From Nakaseomyces glabratus (Eukaryota; Ascomycota; Saccharomycetes; Saccharomycetales; Saccharomycetaceae): 64,000 nt of DNA. Below the pieces are notes generated by a model, which was not told the origin of the DNA, ran no database searches, and saw only the letters and a program-made list of their open reading frames with translations. Positions 10,326-20,980 of the stretch are shown in pieces. The stretch covers positions 248,001 to 312,000 of the forward strand of contig NC_088952.1 of assembly GCF_010111755.1 (NCBI RefSeq), in the 5' to 3' direction. Numbering within the stretch: the first letter of the stretch is position 1; each line of letters starts with the position of its first letter. A program made the position numbers and the translations under genes.

Positions 10326-11741
10326 ATGGAACTGGAAGACACGTACGTGCCGAAGTTGAAGGATGATATTATATACCGGAAGCTGAATAGACTGAAAGTC
10401 GATCAGCTTTGCGAGTTATCGGTGAAATGGACTAGGAAATTTGGCGCTGGCAGCCAGGATCCCATTAGTGTCGAGGAAGTGAAACAAACTATCGAAGGCT
10501 ACCTAGCACAACAGGTCAATAAAAAGACGGTGATTGCACAAATGATGTATGTGTACTGGCCCATGGGGCTCAATGCATATCAATTGGCAGAGATAGACTG
10601 TATCTTGCTGATGGAAAGACCAGCGAATTATTCATGGAAGTCCAAATATTTGAAAAACTCATTAACAGGACAGAATAGCAATTTCTCAATGAATCCAAAG
10701 AAATTCGTCTCAGCTCTTAAAAATGAACTAACTAAATTATACCTCACACACTTTTTCTTATGCCAGCATGCTGTACTTCCTGTGCTAATCCTGCGAATAC
10801 AGTCATATGATACAAATAATCTCTTTCTATCATCGGTCAAAAGAAACAGAATCATACTAAATGAAGAGATATTTGAACAGAAACTCATAAAATCAAAAGA
10901 GAACCAACTGATCTCCAGGAAACCATACTATCTTGTATTTGGCATAAACACGCCCTTCATAATACATTCCCCAGAGAATGATATATATGCATCCTTCATC
11001 CACGACTGTATAGAAAGAGTTCTCTCCTTCAGGGATCCGATAATACTCGAGGAGAAGACCAAAACACCAATCCTAAATTTGGAAAAAATCTTAATAATCG
11101 ACGGTCCTTCTAGATATAGTAAAGCAATGGGCCAATGGAGTAAATATGCTGAAGGACAGGTTGAAACAACGCCATTTGGAGATATAGAGAGCCACGAATC
11201 ATACAAAGGCAGAAGGATACTGGTAAGGAAGATACACGACTTAGATGACCTTGATGAGGTGAATCATGAAGATAGAGATACCAAAAGACTCAGACTACAG
11301 AAAAATATGATAAGGTTTAAAGGGTCAGAGAACGGTATTATCCATGAAAAGATTTTTGAGATAAAAAAAAAGATTGATAAAGTCTACAATTTAAGTCAAA
11401 AACAGTCTAATATCTTACTTTCAAAATATACCTCTTTGCTACCTATGAAAAAGGCACATTATACTGTTACTAATGATAATTGGTCTGGACCTTACAATAA
11501 AGAAGATGAGGATGTAGATATTGCCATTATTGAGGGCGAATCTGATAAAGGTTCCCAATCAATTTCACTAAAACTAATTGGCAATGATATTTTTGGTGGT
11601 CTGCATGAGCTTTGTGACCGTAATTTGATCGATATTGAACACATGCCTGGTTGGCTGACAGGTGAAAATGGTGCATCTTCTGGAATAATTAAAAATAACG
11701 AATTCACCGCAACTGTTTCACCAAAATCCGGAATTATTTAG
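10326..11741 (+). CDS. CHL4: Kinetochore protein Chl4 (CENP-N homologue)
   Basis: 471 aa from the ATG at 10326 (S. cerevisiae 458 aa). A frame extension upstream to a TTG at 10284 lacks an ATG, and the ELEDTYVPK start aligns with the Chl4 N-terminus (LRLEDNYVP), so 10326 is chosen. Chl4 pairs with Iml3 in the inner-kinetochore Ctf19/CCAN complex and helps maintain minichromosomes and pericentromeric cohesion. Conserved blocks include YVYWPMGLNAYQLAEIDC, LPVLILRIQ, DTNNLFLSS, SRKPYYLVF, RLRLQKNMIRFKGSENG and the C-terminal GNDIFGGLHELCDRNLIDI with PGWLTGENG. No membrane segment. It is convergent with RMD5 (131 bp gap), the YDR254W/YDR255C arrangement. Confidence 0.95.
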   Translation: MELEDTYVPKLKDDIIYRKLNRLKVDQLCELSVKWTRKFGAGSQDPISVEEVKQTIEGYLAQQVNKKTVIAQMMYVYWPMGLNAYQLAEIDCILLMERPANYSWKSKYLKNSLTGQNSNFSMNPKKFVSALKNELTKLYLTHFFLCQHAVLPVLILRIQSYDTNNLFLSSVKRNRIILNEEIFEQKLIKSKENQLISRKPYYLVFGINTPFIIHSPENDIYASFIHDCIERVLSFRDPIILEEKTKTPILNLEKILIIDGPSRYSKAMGQWSKYAEGQVETTPFGDIESHESYKGRRILVRKIHDLDDLDEVNHEDRDTKRLRLQKNMIRFKGSENGIIHEKIFEIKKKIDKVYNLSQKQSNILLSKYTSLLPMKKAHYTVTNDNWSGPYNKEDEDVDIAIIEGESDKGSQSISLKLIGNDIFGGLHELCDRNLIDIEHMPGWLTGENGASSGIIKNNEFTATVSPKSGII

Positions 11742-11872
11742 TATTTGCTGTGGTTAATTTGATTGTGTTCTTTCTATAAAACATATATATGTATGTATAT
11801 GTCAATATATTCTGTAATAGTACTACTAATGGAACGATAACAAGAATTAATTCAACCGAAAGTTAGCAGCAT

Positions 11873-13162
11873 CTAGACCATTATAAAGTTAACCTTTCTA
11901 GTGTTTGCCATAGATGTATTCACAGGACAATAAGGGCATTTAAATGTGAGCGAACCATTCTTTGACAATCTATCAAGTGCCTTCTTTGAGATAATGTGAT
12001 GGCAGGCCAGCGAATATGGTGGATTTTCAACTGTTGTTTCTTCTTTGAGAACAGGACATATAAATATCGGATGAAAGTGAGAAAGAAATGGAGGCAACTT
12101 AACATCGAATGGTAATTCATCTTCAGTGGTCCAACCCACATGTGCTGTACTCCTGATATTTTTATATTTTATGAAAAACTGGAAAGATATTATACCACTC
12201 AAGACAATCAGAAATAGAGGTGAGTGATGAGGGAGATTCAAATATGCGCAATACTCCATTGTAAAAATCGACACGCATTTGTCCACCTGCTCTTTCAAAA
12301 TAGCGTCAATATCAGCTACTGGCTTACCTATTACACTTTTAGTCAAAAGTGGAGCTATTTTTTGTATTATGTCGTTTGCTTTGTCGTTAAAGTTTCCTCT
12401 GGGCAGAACATTGGTAATGTATTTGAAAGATTGTAATGCATCTCCTTCTCTTAAAACCTTTAAAAACTCAAGAATATATAACTGGAACTGCAGATCTTTC
12501 AAGGTCGTTAATCCCTCTTTCGAAATCGTCTCTGAATAAATTTGATCCTCACTTACATGATTTATCCAATCCAAACATCTGTGAGTACTCTGGGTTTGGA
12601 TGTTTTGTATGACTTCACCCATATCAATAAACTTATCTGACATTTGCGGACTGACACCATATAGACTCTCAAGATAATTTATTAATACATCCTTACTATC
12701 CATAACTGGTAAAGATTTCATATGATACCGGCAAATATGATATCCTATGGCTTCCTTGACGTAACTATGAGCATCTTCTGGTAACTTGTTAAGATAAATC
12801 TGATCTATCTCAATCTTTGTAAGTCTATTTAGAAAATGCTTATGATATCCAGTCAGAGCTGATTGTTGTAACTTATGGCTTTTTCTTATTGAATGCTCGA
12901 ACTGCTTATGACTCCTGTTTATTTTATCTACAATCAAGTCCTTCTTTTTCTGCGACTTTTTCTGATCTTCAATGTGCCCCTCCTCACAATCATTAATGTA
13001 TTTATTTAAATGTGCTCTAAGTTTCTTCAATTGTAATTTGAACTCTTGTGTGTCTTCCAGACATTTCTCTATGTGGGTGAGCCTTCTCGGTTGTTCATCT
13101 TCCTCAAATTGACGGTAGAACTTTGCGTATTCGCCTTCCACACTGGCGAGTAACTTAGACAT
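11873..13162 (-). CDS. RMD5: GID/CTLH E3 ubiquitin ligase RING-like subunit Rmd5 (Gid2)
   Basis: 429 aa (S. cerevisiae Rmd5 421 aa). With Fyv10/Gid9 it forms the catalytic RING pair of the GID ligase, which marks gluconeogenic enzymes such as Fbp1 for degradation when glucose returns. The N-terminal 110 residues are charged and helical. A LisH/CTLH helical region occupies the middle (about 140-290). The C-terminus (about 367-415) is the degenerate RING: CPVLKEETTVENPP, ACHHIISKKALDRLSKNG and FKCPYC, which lacks part of the canonical zinc-ligand set as is typical of Rmd5. Neighbours match YDR254W-YDR255C on one side; ACS2 downstream is a rearranged neighbour. Confidence 0.95.
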   Translation of the reverse strand: MSKLLASVEGEYAKFYRQFEEDEQPRRLTHIEKCLEDTQEFKLQLKKLRAHLNKYINDCEEGHIEDQKKSQKKKDLIVDKINRSHKQFEHSIRKSHKLQQSALTGYHKHFLNRLTKIEIDQIYLNKLPEDAHSYVKEAIGYHICRYHMKSLPVMDSKDVLINYLESLYGVSPQMSDKFIDMGEVIQNIQTQSTHRCLDWINHVSEDQIYSETISKEGLTTLKDLQFQLYILEFLKVLREGDALQSFKYITNVLPRGNFNDKANDIIQKIAPLLTKSVIGKPVADIDAILKEQVDKCVSIFTMEYCAYLNLPHHSPLFLIVLSGIISFQFFIKYKNIRSTAHVGWTTEDELPFDVKLPPFLSHFHPIFICPVLKEETTVENPPYSLACHHIISKKALDRLSKNGSLTFKCPYCPVNTSMANTRKVNFIMV

Positions 13163-13680
13163 TCTTGCTAACAGCAGCTAGTTTAGTACTGTTATCTAAT
13201 GATTAACTGGCCCCCATATTGGTTAATATTGGGACGAAAGTTAGATTATATATATACTGAATTGCTTAGAGGTGCGATTATTGTTTAAGGGCTAAAATCC
13301 GATTGATAGTGTGGGACGACTCATTGTTAAAGTTATAGAGTCCTTGCATTGAATCACAACATCGAGCAAAACCATGTGAAATGAAATGATAGTAGATGTC
13401 TATTAGTAATGCACAGCAATTAGTTGCTAGAAATACTATCTGATCGTTATAGTTGAAGAATTAAAATCAAAGCGAATACTTTTAAATATAAAAACAGATC
13501 TAAATAAGTTAAAGAATAAATGAATAGCTTATAGTCAAGAGTAGGGAAAACATGAATTACACGTCTGTGTTAGGTGGGCTGCAATAATGGGAAATGCATT
13601 CTATACTATTTTTTTTGTTGTGAAGTTTGTATGAACTGAAAAGAAGAAAATCAATCGAACCGTGTAGCTTATTTCATACA
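13163..13680. other. Intergenic RMD5-ACS2
   Basis: RMD5 promoter and ACS2 3' flank, both on the minus strand. AT-rich with a TATATATA near 13250. This is a break between YDR and YLR synteny blocks; no gene remnant recognised. Confidence 0.5.
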
Positions 13681-15732
13681 TTATTTCTTTTCTGCGAAGA
13701 ATTGGTTTTCGCAGGCAGAGATAATGGCAGGAACAACATCAGCATTAGCCAAAGTAGACAAATCACCTAGTTGGTCTGCTTCATTGGAAGCGATCTTTCT
13801 TAAAACTCTTCTCATGATCTTACCAGATCTGGTTTTTGGTAGGTCTCTGACCAAGATAATACACTTTGGAGAAGCGAATGGACCAATTTCACCTCTGACT
13901 TGTAGAATCAACTCTCTACGTAAGTTACTAGGAGTAATATGTTCAGCATCACCTTCTGGGGCATCATTTTGTAGGTAGCCTTCCTTCAATGATACGAATG
14001 CAATAACAGCTTGACCGGTCAATTCGTCATTGATACCAACCACAGCGGTCTCAGAGATATTCTCATGGTTAACCAAACAGGCTTCAATTTCTGCAGTAGA
14101 TAACCTATGACCAGAGACGTTAACAACATCGTCAACTCTACCTCTGATCCAGTAGTAACCATCGTGGTCTCTACCAGCACCATCACCTGTAAAGTAGTAA
14201 CCTGGGTATGGCTTCATGTAAGTGTCGACATAACGAACGTGATCGTTCCAGACAGATCTAGCCATGGATGGCCATGGTGATTTAACAGCTAAAACACCTT
14301 CGACATCGTTTCCTTCAATTTCAACACCAGAAACTGGATCAATGATACAAGCATCAATACCGAAGAATGGAAGAGTGGTAGAACCTGGTTTGGTTGGGAT
14401 GGCACCCGCCATTGGGGCAATCAAATGAGAACCGGATTCAGTTTGCCAGAAAGTGTCACAAACAACACAATTGTTGTTACCAATCTTTTCGTTGTACCAT
14501 TCCCATAGTTCAGGAGAAATTGGTTCACCGACAGAACCTAGGACACGTAGGGAGGACAAGTCGTACTTGCTAATTTCAGCTTCACCAACACGCTTAATCA
14601 ATCTCATAGCAGTTGGTGCAACGTAGAAGTGGGTGGCCTTGTGACGTTCGACAATTCTCCAGTATCTACCGTAATCTGGGTAAGCTGGTGTAGATTCGAA
14701 GCAGATAGTTGGTACACCTAGCAACAATGGACCGTATAGAGCGTAGGTGTGACCTGTAATCCAGCCGACATCACCAGCAGTGAAGAAAACATCCTCTGGA
14801 TGAACATCGAAGACGTACTTAGTAGTCATAGCGGCACCTAGCAAATAACCACCAGTAGTGTGCACGATACCCTTTGGAGAGCCGGTAGAACCAGATGTAT
14901 ATAGTAGGAATAGTGGATCTTCGGCATCACATGGAACAGGTGGTAGATATGATCTTCTCTTGTCAGCTTCCTCGTGCAACCAGAAATCTCTACCAGCCTT
15001 CATTGGAATACCTTCAGTACCTGTTCTCTTGAAAACCAAAATACGAGAGACTTGATCGACACCGTTCAAACCTTCATCAACGATTTTCTTCAAGTGGACA
15101 GTCTTACCACCTCTACGGCCTTCATCACAAGTGATGACAACCTTGGAACCAGCATCGACTACACGGTCTTTCAAAGAACCAGCTGAGAAACCGGCGAAGA
15201 CGACAGAGTGGATGGCACCAAGACGCACAACGGCCAACATAGCAATAATAGCTTCTGGGATCATTGGCAAGTAAATGGCAACAGTGTCACCTTTCTTGAC
15301 ACCCCAGCTCTTCAAGATACCAGCAACCTTAGATACTCTTCTCAGCAATTCACCAAAAGTGATGGTATAGTTGTCCTTCTCGTCGTCTGCTTCATAGATA
15401 ATGGCAGGCTTGTCTGGGTTGGCAAAGGCGTGTCTGTCCACACAGTTGTAAGAGGCGTTTAGTTTACCGTTTAGGAACCAAGCGACATCACCTTGCTCTA
15501 GAGAACCGTACGATACTTTAGAGAATGGGGCGTCCCAGTGCAATAGTTCACGAGCCTTTTCACTGAAGAAAGTCTCTGGGTCCTCAATCGACTGCTTGTA
15601 AAGTCTTTCATATTCGGAGATGTCCTTTATGAAACCACCTCTGCTTGGCTGGCTCTTGTAGAAATGCTCTGGAGCTTGGCGAGCAACAGCGTTCTGTGCT
15701 TCATGCACAGTCTTATGTTCTTTTAATGTCAT
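13681..15732 (-). CDS. ACS2: Acetyl-CoA synthetase Acs2
   Basis: 683 aa, the same length as S. cerevisiae Acs2. Ligates acetate to CoA via acetyl-AMP in cytosol and nucleus, supplying acetyl-CoA for lipid synthesis and histone acetylation. ANL-superfamily enzyme: an N-terminal acetyl-CoA-synthetase cap (about 1-95), the P-loop-like [11 protein letters not shown] (278-288), the adenylate site in [13 protein letters not shown], the hinge region [18 protein letters not shown], and the catalytic lysine in TRSGKIMRR (Lys638) that is subject to acetylation control in this family. It lacks the longer N-terminus typical of Acs1, which supports ACS2. Strong codon bias. The promoter carries an Ino2/Ino4-type element at 15913-15922. 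Confidence 0.96.
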   Translation of the reverse strand: MTLKEHKTVHEAQNAVARQAPEHFYKSQPSRGGFIKDISEYERLYKQSIEDPETFFSEKARELLHWDAPFSKVSYGSLEQGDVAWFLNGKLNASYNCVDRHAFANPDKPAIIYEADDEKDNYTITFGELLRRVSKVAGILKSWGVKKGDTVAIYLPMIPEAIIAMLAVVRLGAIHSVVFAGFSAGSLKDRVVDAGSKVVITCDEGRRGGKTVHLKKIVDEGLNGVDQVSRILVFKRTGTEGIPMKAGRDFWLHEEADKRRSYLPPVPCDAEDPLFLLYTSGSTGSPKGIVHTTGGYLLGAAMTTKYVFDVHPEDVFFTAGDVGWITGHTYALYGPLLLGVPTICFESTPAYPDYGRYWRIVERHKATHFYVAPTAMRLIKRVGEAEISKYDLSSLRVLGSVGEPISPELWEWYNEKIGNNNCVVCDTFWQTESGSHLIAPMAGAIPTKPGSTTLPFFGIDACIIDPVSGVEIEGNDVEGVLAVKSPWPSMARSVWNDHVRYVDTYMKPYPGYYFTGDGAGRDHDGYYWIRGRVDDVVNVSGHRLSTAEIEACLVNHENISETAVVGINDELTGQAVIAFVSLKEGYLQNDAPEGDAEHITPSNLRRELILQVRGEIGPFASPKCIILVRDLPKTRSGKIMRRVLRKIASNEADQLGDLSTLANADVVPAIISACENQFFAEKK

Positions 15733-17599
15733 TTATATTATTGCCTTGTGGTCAAGTTTTTGTAATTGACTTTTTCACTGTATTAGAAAAAAAAGATTAC
15801 CGAGACAACTTACAAACTTCTATAAAGCACAGGAAGTCCAAATGCGAATGCAATTGACAGTACGCAATTGATAAAGAATCGCTTACAGAGTTTGCAACTC
15901 TATATATATCAACATGTGAAAACTGAACCTTTTTTTTTTTCAACTGTCCTCGGGCCGTCGATGAAAAAAAATATAGTGTGTGCTGCACTTGTGTGTGACT
16001 GGACTAAGATGGACAACAATTGTAAGTAGTGCACCAATCCTGATAGAGTGAGAGAGACACCAGTGTATGACGGCCAGCACTTGTGGATCGGAATTAGTAT
16101 AATCGCGAGCACTTTACCAATTGAATCCTTGTAGTAGAAGCAGGGCAGTTCATCGCACTGTGCAAATGGGAAAAAAAAGAAAGAAAGGTTGGTCTCTTGC
16201 AAATGGCCTTACAATTGAAGACCACAAGCAACGATTCTTCTCTGTGGGCACGATTCGACAAAGTACAGGGACGGAAGGGAATCCTTCAGACCAAAGTTCT
16301 TGCAGAGTAACCTGGTAGAGAACTATGATGCGTCATGTTGCCCATTCAATGGTAAACACTGCCCAAAAAAAACACATGATACATTTGATTCTCTTATTTT
16401 GCGTGGGTATTATGTGATCCTGTAAATGACAAGGAACAAATGCTCGTATCGGACTGAAGCAAATGCCAGTAGCACCAAAATCTATTTTGATTTGGAATAT
16501 CGACACTTCTCCCCGTCTGTCCGAAAGGACAGTTTTCACAGACAAGCACCAAGCAAATAACGACCTCTGGGGGGGGGGGACTTGAAAGAATTTCACAAGA
16601 CTTCAGTTGTTATGATATGTGAAAGGCAGCGAAACAGGCTTTGGGACATTTCTGACCTTGGAAGTAAAAATTCTAATACCTTTGTTGAGTTTGGAACAAT
16701 CCTTAGAAAAGCAGTGTCTGCGTTTTTTCGGAGATAGCAGGTTCAAAGCTCAAGGAGAACATCCAAATAGGATAAATGCCAAGTTTAAAAGTACTGCAAA
16801 AAAAGCCAAAAAGTAGCCTCGCTATTCTAACCGATAAAAATTTCATATGTAAACCTGTAGCTACTCATGGCAGGCGATGAGATGAGATGAGGTTGGAATC
16901 AAAGGAAGATCCTTTAAACCGATCTATTTCCCAGTGAAAAAAACCCAACTACTTCCTCTATAATCAGTTGCAATGACACTTACCGATAGGAGGCTAGGAC
17001 CGATAAACGTGATTTAAAGTATACACCCCATTGATCCGATTACAATGGCATGTTTGGATCATACGCCGAACAGATAGACAATTGACGCCAATTCCATGAC
17101 TTTGAAATACCAGACCGAAAAAAAGTTAAGTCTTAGTTATATCTTATATATATATATATATGCTTCTGATATAGAACACTTCGTGTTCATCGAGGGGACT
17201 TTACGTATAGTTGGAGTACCACACCCCAATTTTACTAGCACATTCTTATATCGAAGTCACTCCTACAATTCTCTCCAAATTTTATTAAACATAACAAGCA
17301 AATCTCGAGAAGTTTCCAGGTGTAAGTGACTTTATAATATCACCAGTTGTTGGGGTAAAGGTCATCTATTTTAGTAACTGCTAAACAGCAACAGATTCTT
17401 ACCGTTATGACTGAGTATTGTTGATTAACAGATTACAAGGAGTAGATAATGTATCACGTGTCTATGCCCTATATAACTTAGCTATCCTTATAGGTATCCA
17501 GACTACTCTTGGAAGCTGTTGAAGTGTACAATCCACTTCGGATTTTCTGATTATCGAAGTGCCTATTTTATATAGTACATTCTCGTTAATATATTCATC
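15733..17599. other. Intergenic ACS2-STE11
   Basis: 1.87 kb holding the ACS2 promoter and STE11 3' end. It includes the ICRE-like site (15913-15922), a TATATATA at about 15901-15908, an 11-base G run at 16569-16579, a GATGA repeat at about 16874-16889, an (AT)n run at about 17147-17161 and a CACGTG at 17455-17460. Several short frames have no credible similarity. This is a synteny break (YLR153 next to YLR362). Confidence 0.5.
15913..15922 (-). promoter_or_regulatory. Putative inositol/choline-responsive element (Ino2/Ino4) of ACS2
   Basis: On the ACS2 strand the sequence is TTTTCACATG, a full match to the WYTTCAYRTG consensus, about 180 bp before the ATG. ACS2 of S. cerevisiae is known to be driven by Ino2/Ino4 through such an element. 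Binding here is inferred. Confidence 0.5.
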
Positions 17600-19630
17600 C
17601 TATATGATATGACTCTCGAGCCAAGATTCCTGGAGTAGTTCGATAGCAGTGGGTCTCCTCTGGTAATCAAGCTCGAAGGTCTTCCTGATAAAATCCCTTC
17701 CTTGTGGAGAGGCCCAGGATGGTATCTCCGGTGTTACATTTGTACCTATCTTGAATAATGCCTGCATCTGTGAGAAATCTGGATATGGGTGCTTTCCAGT
17801 AAACATCTCAATTACAACACATCCCGTTGACCATATATCAGCTTTTGAAGTAGTAGCAGTTTGTTTTACAACTTCTGGAGACATCCAATACACAGACCCT
17901 TGCAAAGAGGTCCTCTTATCTTGATTCTCCTGGTTTAGTGGTGAAAGTTTCTTGGAGATACCAAAATCTGTGATCTTGACACAACCCTTGATATCAATCA
18001 GAATATTGGCACCCTTGATGTCACGATGTATGATATTTTTCCTATGCAAGTAGGCAACACCAATTAGTATTTGCCTTGTAAAATTGACAATCAACGGCTC
18101 CTCAAAGGGCCCGTAATTGCTTAGCATTGATGAAACAGAACCACCAGGAACATATTCCAAGAAAATATTCAGGTTGCCACCTTCTTGAGATGACCCATAA
18201 TATGTTACTATATTTTCATGCTGCAGTTCTTTCAACAAACTCATCTCGTGCTGTAACGCATCAATCATTTTCCGATGCAAGTTAGTTGAAGGTGCCTTTG
18301 CAACATTTTTCTCTGCATTCTTATCTTCAACATTTGCATCTGCTGTAGCTGCAATAGCTGGCTTAATCTCGACTTGCTTAACGGCCATTAACTCACCAGT
18401 CTGTGCATTCATACCAAGATATACTGTCCCAAAACTACCAGAACCTATTCTTGCACCTTTGAGCCAGTTTTTTGGAGTAACTATCTTTGTAGGTAAAGAA
18501 ACTGTACCGTGCTCTTCATCAGAATTCATATAATAATCGTCTATACTCTCTGTCTCTTCCATTAATTTAATCTTACCTTCATTATCCTCCTCTTGTGGTG
18601 TGGATGGTGGTATTACTTCAGGTTTAGATGATGGTGCATTGTTGTTGTCCAAGCTTTGTAGTAGAGCCATGTCAACCGCATTGGAGTGCTTTAATAGAAT
18701 GTCACCGACACGATTTGATTCTGAACTGATGTGTCTAGAGTTGTTGCTTTTCATACTTATTCTAGCAGATTGACGGTAGGACTCTCTCAGGGCCTTTTCT
18801 AACCTCTTTGTATCCGCATGTGGGAAATATCCTGCAATATTTGTGGATATAAACTCACTAGGAGGTCTTTGGTCAAATATTTTCCGTAGTTTATCCTTAC
18901 CTTCCTTATGTATCCTTAATGTACCATCCTGAGTAACTGGGGTGTTTGGCATGCCAGATTGTGCATCATAATAGGATTCAATATGATTGAGTGCTGTTAT
19001 AGTTTTCAGATATAATTTCTTTGATGCATTGATCGCTCTATCAGTCGGAGTCTGATCCTTTGACACAAATATCAGCCTGTTCTTCTCTACACGGTCATTG
19101 GAATGGCAAATTGTAACTAGTTCAATATCATAGAGTAATCTCAGCACGTTCTTTGAATAGTCAACGATAAAAACATCATAGTCGGAGGATTCTTGAGTAG
19201 TTTGCCCATCTGTATTAACAGCCAGAAGATTAGAAGGTAGCCTTTTAATCAAACGCTTCTTTATAGAGTCTGCATTGAAGCATCCACTAATATTAACCTT
19301 CTTGGCTGACCCATCATTTAATATAAATATAACACAATGCCTCTCTGTTATGACTTCTTCATTAATATTGGTACTGGTAGTGGACAGTTCACTAATATTC
19401 GAAATTAGCTCTTGCAGTTGTTGAACATGCTTCGCATCATCTTTTGGTTCTTGCAGTTTCTTTGATTCCTTTAGGATTCTGATCCTATCACCAAGCTTCT
19501 TGACCCCAATCTCGAGCAAAATATCTCGATCTATGTGCATGAGGTCATTGATGTCAGTCAAGCTGTATTCTTCAAACAAGTCTGCATATTGAGAGCAGCC
19601 TGCTCTTTCTAAAAACTCAATATGGGACAT
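17600..19630 (-). CDS. STE11: MAP kinase kinase kinase Ste11
   Basis: 676 aa from the first in-frame ATG at 19630 (S. cerevisiae Ste11 717 aa); a GTG four codons upstream is not used. Ste11 is the MEKK of the pheromone, filamentation and high-osmolarity cascades, phosphorylating Ste7 and Pbs2. Domains in order: SAM (about 1-60, binds Ste50), a Ras-association-like ubiquitin fold (about 95-180), a regulatory linker with probable autoinhibitory segment (about 220-385), and the kinase domain (about 388-676). Kinase motifs are [34 protein letters not shown] and SVYWMSPE, all intact. It is divergent from the YLR361C-A homologue and DCR2 follows, as in S. cerevisiae. Confidence 0.95.
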   Translation of the reverse strand: MSHIEFLERAGCSQYADLFEEYSLTDINDLMHIDRDILLEIGVKKLGDRIRILKESKKLQEPKDDAKHVQQLQELISNISELSTTSTNINEEVITERHCVIFILNDGSAKKVNISGCFNADSIKKRLIKRLPSNLLAVNTDGQTTQESSDYDVFIVDYSKNVLRLLYDIELVTICHSNDRVEKNRLIFVSKDQTPTDRAINASKKLYLKTITALNHIESYYDAQSGMPNTPVTQDGTLRIHKEGKDKLRKIFDQRPPSEFISTNIAGYFPHADTKRLEKALRESYRQSARISMKSNNSRHISSESNRVGDILLKHSNAVDMALLQSLDNNNAPSSKPEVIPPSTPQEEDNEGKIKLMEETESIDDYYMNSDEEHGTVSLPTKIVTPKNWLKGARIGSGSFGTVYLGMNAQTGELMAVKQVEIKPAIAATADANVEDKNAEKNVAKAPSTNLHRKMIDALQHEMSLLKELQHENIVTYYGSSQEGGNLNIFLEYVPGGSVSSMLSNYGPFEEPLIVNFTRQILIGVAYLHRKNIIHRDIKGANILIDIKGCVKITDFGISKKLSPLNQENQDKRTSLQGSVYWMSPEVVKQTATTSKADIWSTGCVVIEMFTGKHPYPDFSQMQALFKIGTNVTPEIPSWASPQGRDFIRKTFELDYQRRPTAIELLQESWLESHII

Positions 19631-19972
19631 GAGATATAACACTCCTCAGTTAATAGATTATAATGAAGATTGTAGTATTTGAGTAGTATAGTGTAGTGGT
19701 AAAGATTGTTCCTAATATAATCAGTACTACTCATCCAGTACCTTAACACTATTACTTTTACTATTACTGAAGAATCATGTCTTCGGAATGCCAAAATTCA
19801 CATTCGATGAGTACGAGATGATGTATAGTAAAGGCAAAGCCCACTTCTTAAAACAGCTATAAATAGCCCCAGGATATCAACTGATTTATATTCCTATTTC
19901 CATAGTTATATCCATACTTAAGATCAAATCGGTTGTTTAATATAAACCTTGAGATTAACTATAGAACCAAGT
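19631..19972. promoter_or_regulatory. Divergent promoter STE11 / YLR361C-A homologue
   Basis: 342 bp between divergent starts. AT-rich with an interrupted GGTT...AACC inverted repeat near 19931-19948. No canonical pheromone-response element (TGAAACA) was noticed. Confidence 0.45.
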
Positions 19973-20188
19973 ATGAGTGACGGTAAGGAAGATAAGCCCA
20001 TTAAGGTTACACTTGATAGGGGTGGCAAGAAAGTTGAATATGACATAGAGAAGTTCAGAAACCCTCATAGAGTGATCCCACAGCGGATTCCAAACCAGCA
20101 GACAACAAAAGACGTTCATGGTAAGGAATCCAATAATGGCAATGCAGGCGGGTTGCTGCAAAATGATGGACACAGACCAGGCAACTAA
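19973..20188 (+). CDS. Small conserved protein, YLR361C-A homologue, unknown function
   Basis: 71 aa from the ATG at 19973; the frame runs a little further upstream but only to a TTG. S. cerevisiae YLR361C-A (about 98 aa) occupies the same place, between STE11 and DCR2 and divergent from STE11. The protein is hydrophilic: an N-terminal block DKPIKVTLDRGGKKVEYDIEK, a Pro/Arg segment (HRVIPQRIPNQQ), then an Asn/Gly-rich tail. No membrane segment, no known domain, no assigned biochemical role. Assignment rests on position and size; the conserved-looking first half argues against a chance frame. Confidence 0.7.
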   Translation: MSDGKEDKPIKVTLDRGGKKVEYDIEKFRNPHRVIPQRIPNQQTTKDVHGKESNNGNAGGLLQNDGHRPGN

Positions 20189-20980
20189 ATACTGCAAGTA
20201 ATCAATTGCGCATTTCTAAGAAAGGTAAAACCAGGCCTCGAGCCAATTCTGGTCGTAGCTAGTATATCTACAATAATTGCTGGCAATATCATGTGAGTGT
20301 ATTGTGTTGTATTAGTGTCATATTGCCCTTTAATGGTTTGTATGTACGCCAGTATTTCATTTTAAAACTGCTAGCAGTGCAGGTATTTGGCTAGTTGATG
20401 AGACTAATGTACTGAAGTAACAGGCACGTTAAAAAATAATTTTCTCTGTCAAGATCAGATCCTTGAGCTGTAACATGTCAAGTTCATCCTCCCTATGTGG
20501 TCAATAATGTTTAAAAATTGTATAGAATATATGAGGTTCATAACCCTAGCAATAAGATACTAGAGCGTAGCATAAGCTGCTAATGGCGACACTGCTGGCG
20601 GGCAGTAAAAGTACTGATTATACTTGACATGGCAGAAGAGGATAACCCATTTCGCAAGCGATGAACCTAATTAACTAACTATTTTGATCAATTAGATATT
20701 TTCGTGTCCGTGAAGTTGCTTTGTGCGCTACTTTCTCTGCAGCCGGAACACCATTATGCATGAAAAATTGACAACTGTAATTGTAACTTGTCAATCACCG
20801 ATGAGTCTTTGTTTCTAAACAGCAGACTATTTATAGCTGACAATATGAATTAAAATATAATGCATAGCTTTTATTATGATAGTGTGATTTGTCATAAGGC
20901 TTTACCATTGTTAGCCACAGAGGTTTGATTAGACACAGTTACCGTTATCTTAGGTGGTACATAGAAGTCAATTGTTATTT
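20189..20980. other. Intergenic upstream of DCR2
   Basis: About 790 bp, AT-rich promoter of DCR2 and 3' end of the small upstream gene. No further gene or repeat recognised. Confidence 0.5.

Noticed and set aside
16569..16579. 11-base G run
   Set aside because: Striking in AT-rich DNA, but a single homopolymer with no partner tracts for a quadruplex; length may be sequencing-prone.
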